A stretch of 64,000 nt of DNA from CAYVHB01 sp964450865. Lineage in GTDB: Bacteria > Bacillota > Clostridia > Saccharofermentanales > UBA5734. Position numbers and translations under genes: made by a program. The stretch lies in NCBI GenBank assembly GCA_964450865.1, contig CAYVHB010000001.1, forward strand, positions 1 through 64,000. Reading direction: 5' to 3'. The notes below the pieces were generated by a model that saw only the letters and a list, made by a program, of their open reading frames with translations, was not told the origin of the DNA and did not search any database. Shown here one piece after another: positions 52,976 to 61,986 of the stretch; position 1 is the first letter of the stretch; each line of letters starts with the position of its first letter.

Positions 52976-53551
52976 ATGAGAAAAAGACCGGGTCACCCCC
53001 CTGCCCCATCCTGGCGCGACACCTGCCTTCAGGCCCAGGCCACTATCCGGACGATGGAGTCTGAGCTGGCTGCCAAGAATCAGGCGATTGAGCGGCTGCA
53101 GCAGGAGGTTGCCGATCTGCATGTTCATTATGGTGAGAAGCTGGCCACCCAGCAGACCCGGACCACAGCCCAGCTGGCAGGGATCCAGAACGGCTATGAT
53201 CAGGAAACACGCCAGATGTTGCTGGAAATCATCGAGATTACCGATGCTTTTGCCAACCTTTTCAATCGGCTCGATCCACAGCTGGCTGATACCGAGATCC
53301 GTGTTTCAGCCTGGTCCGGCAATTTCCGGACGATCTATAAAATGCTGGTCCGGGCCCTGCAACGCTGTGATGTCGCGCTGGTCCCGGTCGAACCCGGCAT
53401 GCTCGCCGACCCCGACTGGCATCATGTGATTGAAACCATCCCTGATCCCACGCAGCCCGATGAAACCATCGTCGAAATCATCAAGCCGGGGTACCAATGG
53501 CGCGGCAGCCTGCTGCGGGCGGCCGAGGTCCGCACCATCCGCAATACTTGA
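52976..53551 (+). CDS. Divergent GrpE-like nucleotide exchange factor
   Basis: The 191-residue protein starts with a Pro-rich segment, then a coiled coil (residues about 20-75, ending in QAIERLQQEVADLHVHYG), then a compact C-terminal part. The last 50 residues follow the GrpE beta-domain pattern: DPDWHHVIETIPDP in place of PxxHEAV, and GYQWRGSLLRAAEVRTIRN in place of GYxLxGRVLRPAxVxV. GrpE releases ADP from Hsp70. Its place directly before the Hsp70 gene supports that role. Identity to housekeeping GrpE looks low. AAGGAG precedes the ATG. Neither this gap nor the 190 bases after it contains a CIRCE element. Confidence 0.75.
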   Translation: MRKRPGHPPAPSWRDTCLQAQATIRTMESELAAKNQAIERLQQEVADLHVHYGEKLATQQTRTTAQLAGIQNGYDQETRQMLLEIIEITDAFANLFNRLDPQLADTEIRVSAWSGNFRTIYKMLVRALQRCDVALVPVEPGMLADPDWHHVIETIPDPTQPDETIVEIIKPGYQWRGSLLRAAEVRTIRNT

Positions 53552-53741
53552 TGCAATCAGCCTGCAAGATGGCGGCTGGCCCGGCAGCGGGCCTGGCCAC
53601 CGTGAAAACTGATCCTCAAACCACCAGATTACAGCCGGACCCGGACCCGAATCTGGCCCAGCCCACCAAGCAGAACGCCGGCGCCAGGCTGCCTGATTAT
53701 ACAACGCCCGGCCGCAACATGAAGAAACAGGAGAAATCTAT

Positions 53742-56177
53742 ATGTCACTGATGATTGGTATCGACCTTGGCACCACCAATTCCGCAGCAGCAATTGTCGA
53801 CAAGGATGGCTGCCGGATCCTGCAGAACCGCGAAAACGAGCAGCTGACCCGTTCGGCCGTGACGTTTTACAAAGGTGATTACCTCGTGGGCCGCCCGGCT
53901 TTTTTTCGCTGGCTGCAGGATCCGAAGAACACCATCATTTCCGTCAAGCGAATCATGGGCCGCGGCTATGACGACCCGGTTGTCATCAAGGCCCGCCAGA
54001 TCTATCAATACAGCATCGTTCCCCCCAGTGACGGTACCAAGGACAGCCTGCGCATCATGGTTGGCGGCAAGGAGTTGTCCCCTGTCGATGTTTCAGCCCT
54101 GATTTTGCGCAAGATCAAGGCTGACGCCGAATATGTGCTCGGTGCACCCGTCAGTCACGCGGTCATTACCGTGCCGGCTTATTTTAGCGAAAAGCAGAAG
54201 TATGCCACCCGCCTGGCCGGCCAGAAGGCGGGCCTGGCCGTGATGAAAATCATCGACGAGCCGACAGCGGCAGCGGTTGCTTTCGGTATCAGCGCCAGTG
54301 AAAACGAAGCCAGGACCTTGCTGGTCTTTGACCTCGGCGGCGGCACCTTTGACATCTCGGTGATCATGATGTGTGCCGGTGACTATTACACCCTGAATCT
54401 GGAAGGTGACATGTGGCTCGGCGGCGACAATTTCGACCAGCTGATCATGGACTATGTACTGGATCAGCTCAAGCCCGAGCTGGGTCGTGCCCCGGCCGAG
54501 AACGCGCGTTTCATGGCGGCCCTGCGGCTCGAGGCCCAGAAAGCCAAGGAGACACTGAGCTCGGCCAGCCTGGCCCAGATATTCATTTCCGGGCAGCTGA
54601 TGGGTAAAAACGGTGAGATCGTCGATGTCGATACCGAGATCAGCCGCGAACAATTCGAGGCCCTGGCCCAGCCACTGATCGACCGCACCATCGAGCTGGT
54701 GAAAAAGGCGGTGACCAATGCCCGCCTGGAGCTTAGCGACATTGACTACGTGATCATGGCCGGCAATGCCACCGGGATCCCGAAAGTCCAGCAGGCCATG
54801 GAGCATCTCTTTGGCAAGGAGCGGGTCCTGCGCAAAATGCATCCCAAATTCTGCGTGGCGATGGGCGCAGCCATTACCGCCTCGGTGCTCAAGTCGATCA
54901 GTTGTCCGTACTGCAACGCCCTCAATGATTCGCTGGAAGCCACAGTCTGCAGTTCGTGCGGCCGGCAGTTTGTTCCAGAGTCGATCCGGACCTGTCCGCG
55001 CTGCGGTGCCGAAAATGATGTGGCGGCAGCCAGCTGCTTCAAGTGCAACCTGACCTTTGTCAATCCCGACCGGATTTATGGGGGTAACGCCGCTTTTTCC
55101 TATGGCATCCAGACGGCCGGCGATGTCTACAATGTGTTTATTCATAAAAACGACAGCTATCCGACCGAGCCGGAGCAGATCCAGACCCAGGCCTTCAAGA
55201 CAGCGTACATGAACCAGCGCATCATCATGATCCCGGTTTATGGCGGCGACGATCTCGAAGTGGCCAGCCGCAACGAGAAGCAGGGCGAGGCGATGGCGAT
55301 TCTGCCGCCGTGGCTGCCGGCCGGTACGACGGTCAAGGTCCGCCTCTGGCTGGACAAGGACGGAACCTTCGACCTGCAGGCCCATCTCGAGGATGGCACG
55401 GATCTCAAGCCCTGCATTTTGCGCGGCCAGATCGACCAGAAGGTCATGGAGATCATGGAACAGACCGATGAAATGATCATCCAGAAGGAAAACAGCATGC
55501 CTGTCGACCGCAAGAAGCAGATCTACGACCAGCGCGACCAGATTTACGAGGATATCCAGAAACAGCAGTTCAGCGAGGCCATTGCCGCCGCCGAACAGCT
55601 CAAGCAGGACCTGGAAGCCCCGCCGCCAGTAGCCGAGACGGACGTGCGCAACCTGGCCCAGAACATCATCGGCTTTTGCGCGTACTTGCTGGATGAATAT
55701 GACTGGCTGCTCGGCACGGCGGCTTATTCCCTGAACCAGCAAACCGAGAAACTGCGGACGCTGCTGGCCGGCCGGGACCTGCGTGCTGTGGAACGGGAAA
55801 CCAGTGCCCTCGAACAGGCGATTGAACAGATCCTCGACGCCAATCAGTTGCTTAATCTGTGCATTGGCATCGAGACGCGCCTGGCCATGACCCTGCGCCC
55901 GGTCGACCCGGCCCAGGCGGACGCGCTGCAGCGTGAGTTCAAGGAAATCCTGCAACTGCTTAAAAGCGGTGCCAAGGATGGCGTCAACAGGCTGACGGCC
56001 TTTACCGACAAGCTGATGGACATCCTGCAAAAGCAGCAGGGCGGCAAAAGCACGATCATCTGCAAGAAATGCGGCACCGAAAACCCCCTCAACGCCCGCG
56101 TCTGCCGCAAATGCAAACAGAACCTGCGCCTGCTTGACGGCCACCAGAGCAGCCTGACCGGCAGCCTGCGCCGCTAG
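53742..56177 (+). CDS. Hsp70 (DnaK-like) chaperone with inserted and C-terminal zinc ribbons
   Basis: Residues 1-385 form an Hsp70 ATPase domain: GIDLGTTN (5-12), IDEPTAAAVAFG, FDLGGGTFDIS near 195, and the adenosine motif as MAGNATGIPKVQ near 337, where DnaK has GGSTRIP. Directly after it, in place of the usual linker, come two CxxC...CxxC zinc ribbons (about 388-445; CPYC, CSSC, CPRC, CFKC). A region resembling the beta substrate-binding part follows (about 450-560; TAGDVYNVFI, then IPVYGGDD), then a helical region, then a third ribbon CKKC...CRKC near 774-792. The total of 811 residues exceeds the usual 610-640. AGGAG precedes the start. It is not the housekeeping DnaK. Confidence 0.9.
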   Translation: MSLMIGIDLGTTNSAAAIVDKDGCRILQNRENEQLTRSAVTFYKGDYLVGRPAFFRWLQDPKNTIISVKRIMGRGYDDPVVIKARQIYQYSIVPPSDGTKDSLRIMVGGKELSPVDVSALILRKIKADAEYVLGAPVSHAVITVPAYFSEKQKYATRLAGQKAGLAVMKIIDEPTAAAVAFGISASENEARTLLVFDLGGGTFDISVIMMCAGDYYTLNLEGDMWLGGDNFDQLIMDYVLDQLKPELGRAPAENARFMAALRLEAQKAKETLSSASLAQIFISGQLMGKNGEIVDVDTEISREQFEALAQPLIDRTIELVKKAVTNARLELSDIDYVIMAGNATGIPKVQQAMEHLFGKERVLRKMHPKFCVAMGAAITASVLKSISCPYCNALNDSLEATVCSSCGRQFVPESIRTCPRCGAENDVAAASCFKCNLTFVNPDRIYGGNAAFSYGIQTAGDVYNVFIHKNDSYPTEPEQIQTQAFKTAYMNQRIIMIPVYGGDDLEVASRNEKQGEAMAILPPWLPAGTTVKVRLWLDKDGTFDLQAHLEDGTDLKPCILRGQIDQKVMEIMEQTDEMIIQKENSMPVDRKKQIYDQRDQIYEDIQKQQFSEAIAAAEQLKQDLEAPPPVAETDVRNLAQNIIGFCAYLLDEYDWLLGTAAYSLNQQTEKLRTLLAGRDLRAVERETSALEQAIEQILDANQLLNLCIGIETRLAMTLRPVDPAQADALQREFKEILQLLKSGAKDGVNRLTAFTDKLMDILQKQQGGKSTIICKKCGTENPLNARVCRKCKQNLRLLDGHQSSLTGSLRR

Positions 56178-56264
56178 GCGGCACCCGGCATCGGGTCAGC
56201 GGCAGCCAGAATTGGCCAGGCGGTGCCTGGTGCTTAATCAGCGAATCACGCCGGAGGTGAGTTT

Positions 56265-58766
56265 GTGAAAGATCCGTGGCAGAAATCGCCAACCCCTTAT
56301 GAGACGTTAAAGCTGGATCAGGCTGCTTCCCCGGATGATGTCAAAAAAGCATTCAAGGCTGCTTTTGGTGGCAAGATCAGTCCGCGCACCCTGGCTGAGG
56401 CATCCAAAATCCTCCAGGACCCGCTCGAACGGGCCATGGTTGACATCCTGCTCTATCCGGATGAAGCCATTACGGCAGTCGACGCCGCCCTCCTGGCGGA
56501 CGCGACGCCCCTGCTCAGCCAGCGCGCCGACTATTACCTGCGCTTCCACAATTACCTCGTCCAGGAGTTTGGCGACTCCGTGCGTCTGCATGCCCTGACA
56601 GTCTACCTCTACTGGACTGTCGAAGCCATCGAAGAAGGCAAGCTCGCAACCATCGGCGGCAAGACGCCCGATGACCGGGCAGTCGCCCCTTTCAACACCG
56701 AGGAAATCTGGAAATACCTGATCGCGTGCTGGTCAGCCCTGCAAACCGACGAGTTTTACCTGGCTGACCTGGTCAAGCGTTACCCCGGCCTGACTGTTGA
56801 AGCACTCATGGCCCGCCTGGAAAATTACCTGGTCAATCGCATCAATCACTGGGCAGAGAGCTATAAACAGCAGAACGCTACAGCCGATTACCAGCGCCTG
56901 GTCAGCCTCGAGGCTGCGCTGCGCGCCGAAACCAGCGGCGCCAGGCACCTGGCCGCGGCCCGGGTCGGTTTTCGCGACAGCAAGAACCAGTACCATCGCG
57001 GCCACTATGGCCGCCTGATGCTCGACCGTATCAAGGCCATCGACAAATTTCGTACCCTGCTGGATTCCATGCTGCATGACAAGCCGGGCGACCCGCTGCT
57101 GCGCGAGCTGCTCGATGAGTTGTCAACATCAGCTGAGCTGATCAATCTGCTGAAAAATCATCAATATGACAAAGTGATCGAAACCATCCGCGGCTACCCG
57201 GCGGATGCGCAAGCCGATTGTGATATTCTCAAGATCCTGACTCAGGCCTGTCTGGAAAAAGGCAAGCTGCTGCTTGAGCAGGGGCAGTGGAGCGAGGCCT
57301 TTACCCTGTGGGAGGAAGCGCATGAGAAGCTGGGCGTCGAAAAAGAACTGGCGCGCAATCTCGAGACTGCCGTGGCTGAAGCAGTCAGCCCGAAGGTCGC
57401 CGGCCTGATCCAGTCCGACCCGGACCAGGCCCACCAGCTGCTGAGCCTGGCGGAAGATCACGACCTGCTGACCGGCCGGCTGCGCGATCAGCTTGCTGAT
57501 CTGCTGAGCAACGAGGCGATCCGGGAAATCAATAACCTGACCGCGGCCAACAGCGCGGATAGCAAACTGGCACCTTCAACCCGGATCAAGAAGCTGCAAG
57601 CCTCGCTGAAAAAACTGAAAAAAGCGGTCAGCCTTGGTTCGGCTAAAGCCAAGGAAAACCTGCCATTGGCCGAAAAGATCCTTGAGTCATTCAAGGCTGA
57701 GCAAAATGGTTCAAAAATCAAGGCAAGCCTGGATAAAGCCGATGCCCTGGCCAAAGCCGGTTCTTACAGCCAGGCTATCACATTGCTTGATTCACTGCGC
57801 CCGAACATCAGCGAAGCGGAAAAGCCCCAGCTCGACCAGCTGATCGCCTCTGTTTACAATTCCTGGGGTGTCAGCGAACTCAACCGGATCCAGTCCGAAC
57901 TGAGCAAATCACTCGAGCAACGCGACAAACAGGAGCCCAGTACCCTGGTTGTTACCCTATTCCAGTACATCAAGGAGGTTGTCACGGCCAAGGGCTATCT
58001 CCAGAAAGCACACGACCTGAACAAGACCAACCAGACCATCAGTAACAATCTGCAGGCCGCTGTCAATCTGGAAAGCCAGCTCTATGCGGCCATCTCCCAG
58101 CAGGGCTCCGGCAGCACCGGCCGTTCCCCGGCCAAATCGCCGACTCCAAAAACCAGGCCGCCGAAACCGGCCCGTTCGTCACGCGGCAGCCGGGGCACTT
58201 CATATTCTGGCAAAAAGACGGCCGGCAATAGCCATGGCTGCCTGATTTTCTTCATCATCGTCGTCCTGGTGGTTGCCGGGATCTCTGTAGGCAATGCGAT
58301 TATCCGCAAACAGAAAGAAAAGCCGATCAGCGAGCTGATCAGCCAGGTCGCAACCTTTGCCACAATCAACGCCGAATTCACCGGCGAAGGCTACCCGATC
58401 GCCTCCCCTACCCGGTACTTCCTGGTCCAGAACAAAGATACGGATAAAAACCTGGATGAGTCCAGCGAATACAGCGAACTTTACTTCGAATTACCGGAAG
58501 AGATGCGGGCGACAACACCAGACAACCTGAACACCCTGGTCCAGATTGAACGCCATCAGGACAGCGTCGGCCATTACACCGATGGGGCCGTTGCCTTGCA
58601 GTGGAATTACGACGTCACGGTCATTGATTATGTGACCAGTGAGGTCGTAGCCAGCGAGCAATTCACCGGTTCACAGCCGCCGGCTACAAAATCCCACAGC
58701 GGATCGGCCTCCGGCTCCAAGCCGACCAGCGAGGTCGTCGAATATCTCAAGGACCTGGCACAGTGA
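56265..58766 (+). CDS. Membrane-anchored helical protein with a J-like N-terminus lacking HPD
   Basis: The first 70 residues follow a J-domain pattern (PYETLKLDQAASPDDVKKAFKAA, then EASKILQDPLERA), but the HPD tripeptide that stimulates Hsp70 ATPase is missing; AFGGKIS stands there. Residues about 75-620 are helical and rich in Ala, Leu and Lys, with TPR-like stretches and coiled coils. A basic Pro/Ser/Arg linker (about 625-655) leads to one membrane segment near 658-680, and about 150 residues follow outside or inside. GTG 56265 follows GGAGGTGA. It lies 87 bases after the Hsp70 gene and could recruit that chaperone to the membrane. The family is not otherwise recognised. Confidence 0.7.
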   Translation: MKDPWQKSPTPYETLKLDQAASPDDVKKAFKAAFGGKISPRTLAEASKILQDPLERAMVDILLYPDEAITAVDAALLADATPLLSQRADYYLRFHNYLVQEFGDSVRLHALTVYLYWTVEAIEEGKLATIGGKTPDDRAVAPFNTEEIWKYLIACWSALQTDEFYLADLVKRYPGLTVEALMARLENYLVNRINHWAESYKQQNATADYQRLVSLEAALRAETSGARHLAAARVGFRDSKNQYHRGHYGRLMLDRIKAIDKFRTLLDSMLHDKPGDPLLRELLDELSTSAELINLLKNHQYDKVIETIRGYPADAQADCDILKILTQACLEKGKLLLEQGQWSEAFTLWEEAHEKLGVEKELARNLETAVAEAVSPKVAGLIQSDPDQAHQLLSLAEDHDLLTGRLRDQLADLLSNEAIREINNLTAANSADSKLAPSTRIKKLQASLKKLKKAVSLGSAKAKENLPLAEKILESFKAEQNGSKIKASLDKADALAKAGSYSQAITLLDSLRPNISEAEKPQLDQLIASVYNSWGVSELNRIQSELSKSLEQRDKQEPSTLVVTLFQYIKEVVTAKGYLQKAHDLNKTNQTISNNLQAAVNLESQLYAAISQQGSGSTGRSPAKSPTPKTRPPKPARSSRGSRGTSYSGKKTAGNSHGCLIFFIIVVLVVAGISVGNAIIRKQKEKPISELISQVATFATINAEFTGEGYPIASPTRYFLVQNKDTDKNLDESSEYSELYFELPEEMRATTPDNLNTLVQIERHQDSVGHYTDGAVALQWNYDVTVIDYVTSEVVASEQFTGSQPPATKSHSGSASGSKPTSEVVEYLKDLAQ

Positions 58767-58828
58767 CGATCTGGCTGAAATGACGAACTGGCTGAACGAT
58801 CGGCTCAACCTGGAGGGAGATAGCGCCT

Positions 58829-59893
58829 ATGAAATTCAACATGGATTTTATTACAAATTCCAGCTCGGGCACCATGCTGGTTACTTTTACGGCAACACTC
58901 CAGGCCATTGACGTGCAAAAAGCCCGGCAAGCCTTCGCCGAGGCGCAGCAATTTATTTTCAACACTTATTCGCCCGATGCGGACGAATCTGAATCGATCG
59001 AATCTGATTCAGCAGACATACTGGCTCCTGCCAGCTGGCCGGAGCTGTTTGGCGCGATCCCGGCTGACGCAGACGAATCAGACCGCCAGCCTGCCGAGAC
59101 CTTGCACCATCATTACCGCCGGACTGGCCAGGCCGATGTCAGCCTGCTGACCGTTGATAAACGGATAAATGAAGATGGTACAGAAACGACCCTGGTCATT
59201 CCACTGGCTTTATCGTCATTCTTAAACACGATTCATCCGCACTGGTGGCCGCAGCAGGTCGAACTGGCCAGGGACCGTACGACCTTCTGGCAGGATTTTC
59301 TCGCCTGGTATAATCGCCAGTTCCAGGACCACAAACAACTGAGCGACATCGCCCAGGTCCTGACCGAAGAATTCCTGTCATATGGCGAGTCCGAGCAGGA
59401 TGCCGTCGACGTCATCGCCGCTTTCCTGCAAAGCGGTCTGGCCCACGCAATCTGGCAGCCCCTGGCTGGTTATATTTCAGGTGTCATTTATGAGTTTGGC
59501 GATCTGTCAGACGGTTATCAGCGCATTTCGCGCTGGCATGGCCCGGACCGGCCGGCCGAGGTTGAGTTTGTCCTGAATGAGACGTTACCGTCCAGCCAGA
59601 AAGCCCAGCCGAGCCAGATGATCGCCCTGCTGCAGCACCTGCTGGACGAAGCCGCTATCTCGCCCGCGACTATCGGCCTGGATCCGGAACGTCTCATGGT
59701 CCTGCGGCAAAAGGGCCTGCCGCAAGCGGCCGTCAATATGCTCGGTGAACGCCAGGCCAGTCTGCTTTACGCCAGCCCGCTCTTTACCAATGTCATTGTC
59801 TGGTATGGTGATATTGCCCGCATCCAGGCATATCCGGATCTGGAGAAACTGCTGGCCAGTCTTGGCTGGCCCACCGGTCCAGCCAGGCGATAA
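58829..59893 (+). CDS. Protein of unknown function with N-terminal FITNSSS motif
   Basis: I do not recognise this 354-residue protein. It starts MKFNMDFITNSSSGTMLV. A similar start (x-F-V-x-N-S-S-S-x-S-F) occurs at the very N-terminus of many otherwise unrelated bacterial proteins, and its role is unknown to me. Residues about 50-95 are acidic (SPDADESESIESDSAD). The rest is mixed, rich in Trp, Gln and Leu, with no membrane segment and no obvious catalytic motif. The ribosome binding site is GGAGGGAGA before ATG 58829. It lies 62 bases after the J-like gene and is followed by the AraC gene after 27 bases. It could be a client, adaptor or kinase substrate of the operon. Confidence 0.7.
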   Translation: MKFNMDFITNSSSGTMLVTFTATLQAIDVQKARQAFAEAQQFIFNTYSPDADESESIESDSADILAPASWPELFGAIPADADESDRQPAETLHHHYRRTGQADVSLLTVDKRINEDGTETTLVIPLALSSFLNTIHPHWWPQQVELARDRTTFWQDFLAWYNRQFQDHKQLSDIAQVLTEEFLSYGESEQDAVDVIAAFLQSGLAHAIWQPLAGYISGVIYEFGDLSDGYQRISRWHGPDRPAEVEFVLNETLPSSQKAQPSQMIALLQHLLDEAAISPATIGLDPERLMVLRQKGLPQAAVNMLGERQASLLYASPLFTNVIVWYGDIARIQAYPDLEKLLASLGWPTGPARR

Positions 59894-59920
59894 CTGACGA
59901 TACCGCAAGGGGGTTGTGCC

Positions 59921-60778
59921 GTGCCGTTTTATTTCCCGGAAAAACACCTGGCTGCCAGTTATGCAGCCGGCACCTCGCCCAGGCTGATCTCGGTCTTTCA
60001 GACTCTGGGTGAACCGCTCATGCTGCCCAGGGTCATGCATAAGCACGACGATTGCCTGGAGCTGGTCCTGATCCGTGAAGGTGGCGGTCAGTACACGATC
60101 GACGGTCGGACCTACCAGACAGGCAAAGGTGACATCCTGGTGTACAACGCCGGCACGATCCATGATGAATCGGTCAGCCTGCAGGAGTCAACCAAGGTCT
60201 ACTATTGCTCAGCCAGTCATGTTTCCTTGAAGGGCCTGGAGCCCAATCACCTGATCGCCCGCGGCGCACCAGCCGTTATACACTCGGGTGACCAGCTCAC
60301 AACGGTGGAAGCGCTATTCGCAGCCATGATCCAGCAAGTCGCGCTGAAAACCGCCGTAGCCGGGGAAATCGCCCAGCAGATCCTGGCCGCTTTGCTGCTG
60401 CTGGTTCACCAGCTGGGCCAGAAGCAGCTGCCGGCAATCCGCAAAAACGAATCTGAACTGGGCCAGAAAATCAAGGACTACCTGGACCGCGAATATCAGT
60501 CGGATCTGACCCTGGCGGGCATTGCCGAGGTTTTTCACATCAATCAGTATTACCTGGCCCATCTTTTCAAGGAATATACCGGGTATTCACCGCTGCAATA
60601 CCTGATCCGGCGCCGCATCGGCGAAGCCCAGTCCATGCTGATCGATACGGACCTTTCGGTGCGGACGATCGCCACCGAGGTTGGCTTCAATCATCTCAAT
60701 CACTTCCATCATTCCTTCATGAAAGTCGTCGGCATGGCACCGGGCCGCTATCGCCATTACTGGCATGATCCCGATTAG
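59921..60778 (+). CDS. AraC-family transcriptional regulator
   Basis: The 285-residue protein has an N-terminal cupin-like sensor (HKHDDCLELVLIREGGGQYTIDGRTY, residues about 40-65) and a C-terminal pair of helix-turn-helix motifs: LTLAGIAEVFHINQYYLAHLFKEYTGYSP and VRTIATEVGFNHLNHFHHSFMKVVGMAP. The effector is probably a small molecule such as a sugar. The start is GTG 59921, after AAGGGGG. It is the last gene of the rightward run, only 27 bases after the unknown FITNSSS gene, so it may regulate the chaperone operon; the 13-base repeats around the operon promoter are possible targets. It could instead control the divergent hydrolase region to the right. Confidence 0.9.
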   Translation: MPFYFPEKHLAASYAAGTSPRLISVFQTLGEPLMLPRVMHKHDDCLELVLIREGGGQYTIDGRTYQTGKGDILVYNAGTIHDESVSLQESTKVYYCSASHVSLKGLEPNHLIARGAPAVIHSGDQLTTVEALFAAMIQQVALKTAVAGEIAQQILAALLLLVHQLGQKQLPAIRKNESELGQKIKDYLDREYQSDLTLAGIAEVFHINQYYLAHLFKEYTGYSPLQYLIRRRIGEAQSMLIDTDLSVRTIATEVGFNHLNHFHHSFMKVVGMAPGRYRHYWHDPD

Positions 60779-60779
60779 T

Positions 60780-60816
60780 CAAAAAAACAGACAGCGCCGG
60801 GCTGGCCGCTGTCTGT
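60780..60816. terminator. Terminator between the AraC gene and the SGNH hydrolase gene
   Basis: ACAGACAGCG (60787-60796) and CGCTGTCTGT (60807-60816) pair perfectly around ten bases. On the minus strand the stem ends in seven T, a strong terminator for the SGNH gene. On the plus strand it is followed only by CTCTCTC, so it is weaker for the chaperone operon. Confidence 0.85.
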
Positions 60817-60915
60817 CTCTCTCACAAGGTGAAATAAATATAATTAGATATTTAAATATTGACAATCAATCTTTTGACAACCTGACCTGATCGCCAGATC
60901 TGCTTGCCGGATCGG

Positions 60916-61860
60916 TTATGTGATAGGCAGATCCATGACATCGGCCAGCAGGCCAAAGATCAACTGATGCCCGAGGACCGTCGGATGCGGATCCAGATAG
61001 ATAAAATAATTCGGATCGCCCATCTTGGCAGCGACAATGGCGGTCGCGATATCAAAGCTCAAGACGGGAGCCGGTGTGCTGGCAAAGACCTGGCCGACCG
61101 GCACGACATCATAAGCCCTGGTGGCGGCACCCCTGCTGATCAGGGTATTCAGCGGCTTGATGTAGAAATCCATGAGGATTTTGACCGCATAGAAGGGATC
61201 AGACTGGCCGACCCGGATCGGATTGTAGATGGTGTTGATATAGATATCGGCTTTCGGGGCATAAGCCTTCAGCTTGGCGACAATTTTCGGGAAATCCTTG
61301 TAGAACTGGGCGACACCAAGGCTCAGGTTCTTCAACAGGGCTTTCGACTCGGCGGTCTTCGGATCAAGCAGCTTGCCGAAGGTGGCCTGGGGATTGGGAT
61401 CCGCGTTGATCGCCGCACCCAGGGCTGCGAAGAATGGAATCGTACCGGGATTGTACGGATCATAGGGGTCGCCGGTCGGCTTGATGTTGTACAGGCCGGC
61501 GACGGCGATGATAACCGGGAAGAGCAGGTTATTAGCGCCGATATTGACGGTAATGATGTCTGCGCATTGGATGTCGGCTTTGTTGCCGGTGATCACGGGC
61601 AGGATGGTCGTCGAATTGAGGCCGGGCTGGCTCAGGTTCAGATAACAATGATCGCCGGCCGGGATACCGAAGTAATTGGCCAGCAGGTCATTGTAGCCCT
61701 GACCTTGCGGGGCACTCATGCCAAAGGCGATGGAATCGCCGAGAGCAACGATGTGAGGATGATCGTCCTGCGCCTGGACAGCGGCGGCCGGCAGGATGAT
61801 CATGGAGATCAGCAGCACAATCATCAGGCCCAGTTTAAAACGTTTCAGGGTTTGCTTCAT
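60916..61860 (-). CDS. Secreted SGNH/GDSL-type hydrolase
   Basis: The 314-residue protein has a signal peptide (basic start, hydrophobic residues 10-28, probable cleavage after AVQA at about residue 30). The SGNH blocks follow: GDSI with catalytic S43, the glycine of SQPGLNS, GANN with its asparagine, and DPHPTVLGH with the Asp-His pair. Such enzymes are esterases or lipases acting on lipids, acetylated sugars or peptidoglycan. ATG 61860 follows GGAGG. It is a single-gene unit with a -10 box TATAAT at 61987-61992 and a terminator at 60780-60816. Confidence 0.87.
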   Translation of the reverse strand: MKQTLKRFKLGLMIVLLISMIILPAAAVQAQDDHPHIVALGDSIAFGMSAPQGQGYNDLLANYFGIPAGDHCYLNLSQPGLNSTTILPVITGNKADIQCADIITVNIGANNLLFPVIIAVAGLYNIKPTGDPYDPYNPGTIPFFAALGAAINADPNPQATFGKLLDPKTAESKALLKNLSLGVAQFYKDFPKIVAKLKAYAPKADIYINTIYNPIRVGQSDPFYAVKILMDFYIKPLNTLISRGAATRAYDVVPVGQVFASTPAPVLSFDIATAIVAAKMGDPNYFIYLDPHPTVLGHQLIFGLLADVMDLPIT

Positions 61861-61986
61861 GTCAGAATCCTCCATTTATTACTTTTGTTTGCATAAAAGC
61901 GGCGGCATGGCGCCGGACCATGCCACAGGAAGAAACCAATACCCACCTCCCTCGCGTCGATATTTGAAACGGTTGCAGATAGAGCC

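Noticed and set aside
52869..53741. CIRCE (HrcA) or other heat-shock element in front of the GrpE-like and Hsp70 genes
   Set aside because: I searched the gaps by eye for TTAGCACTC-N9-GAGTGCTAA and found nothing close.
54093..56144. Very long open frame opposite the Hsp70 gene (and similar ones opposite smc at 27992-29347 and ygiQ at 39152-40885)
   Set aside because: The translated sequences are rich in His, Gln, Gly and Leu without any recognisable motif, and each lies fully antiparallel to a clear gene. They result from the base composition and codon use of the real gene.
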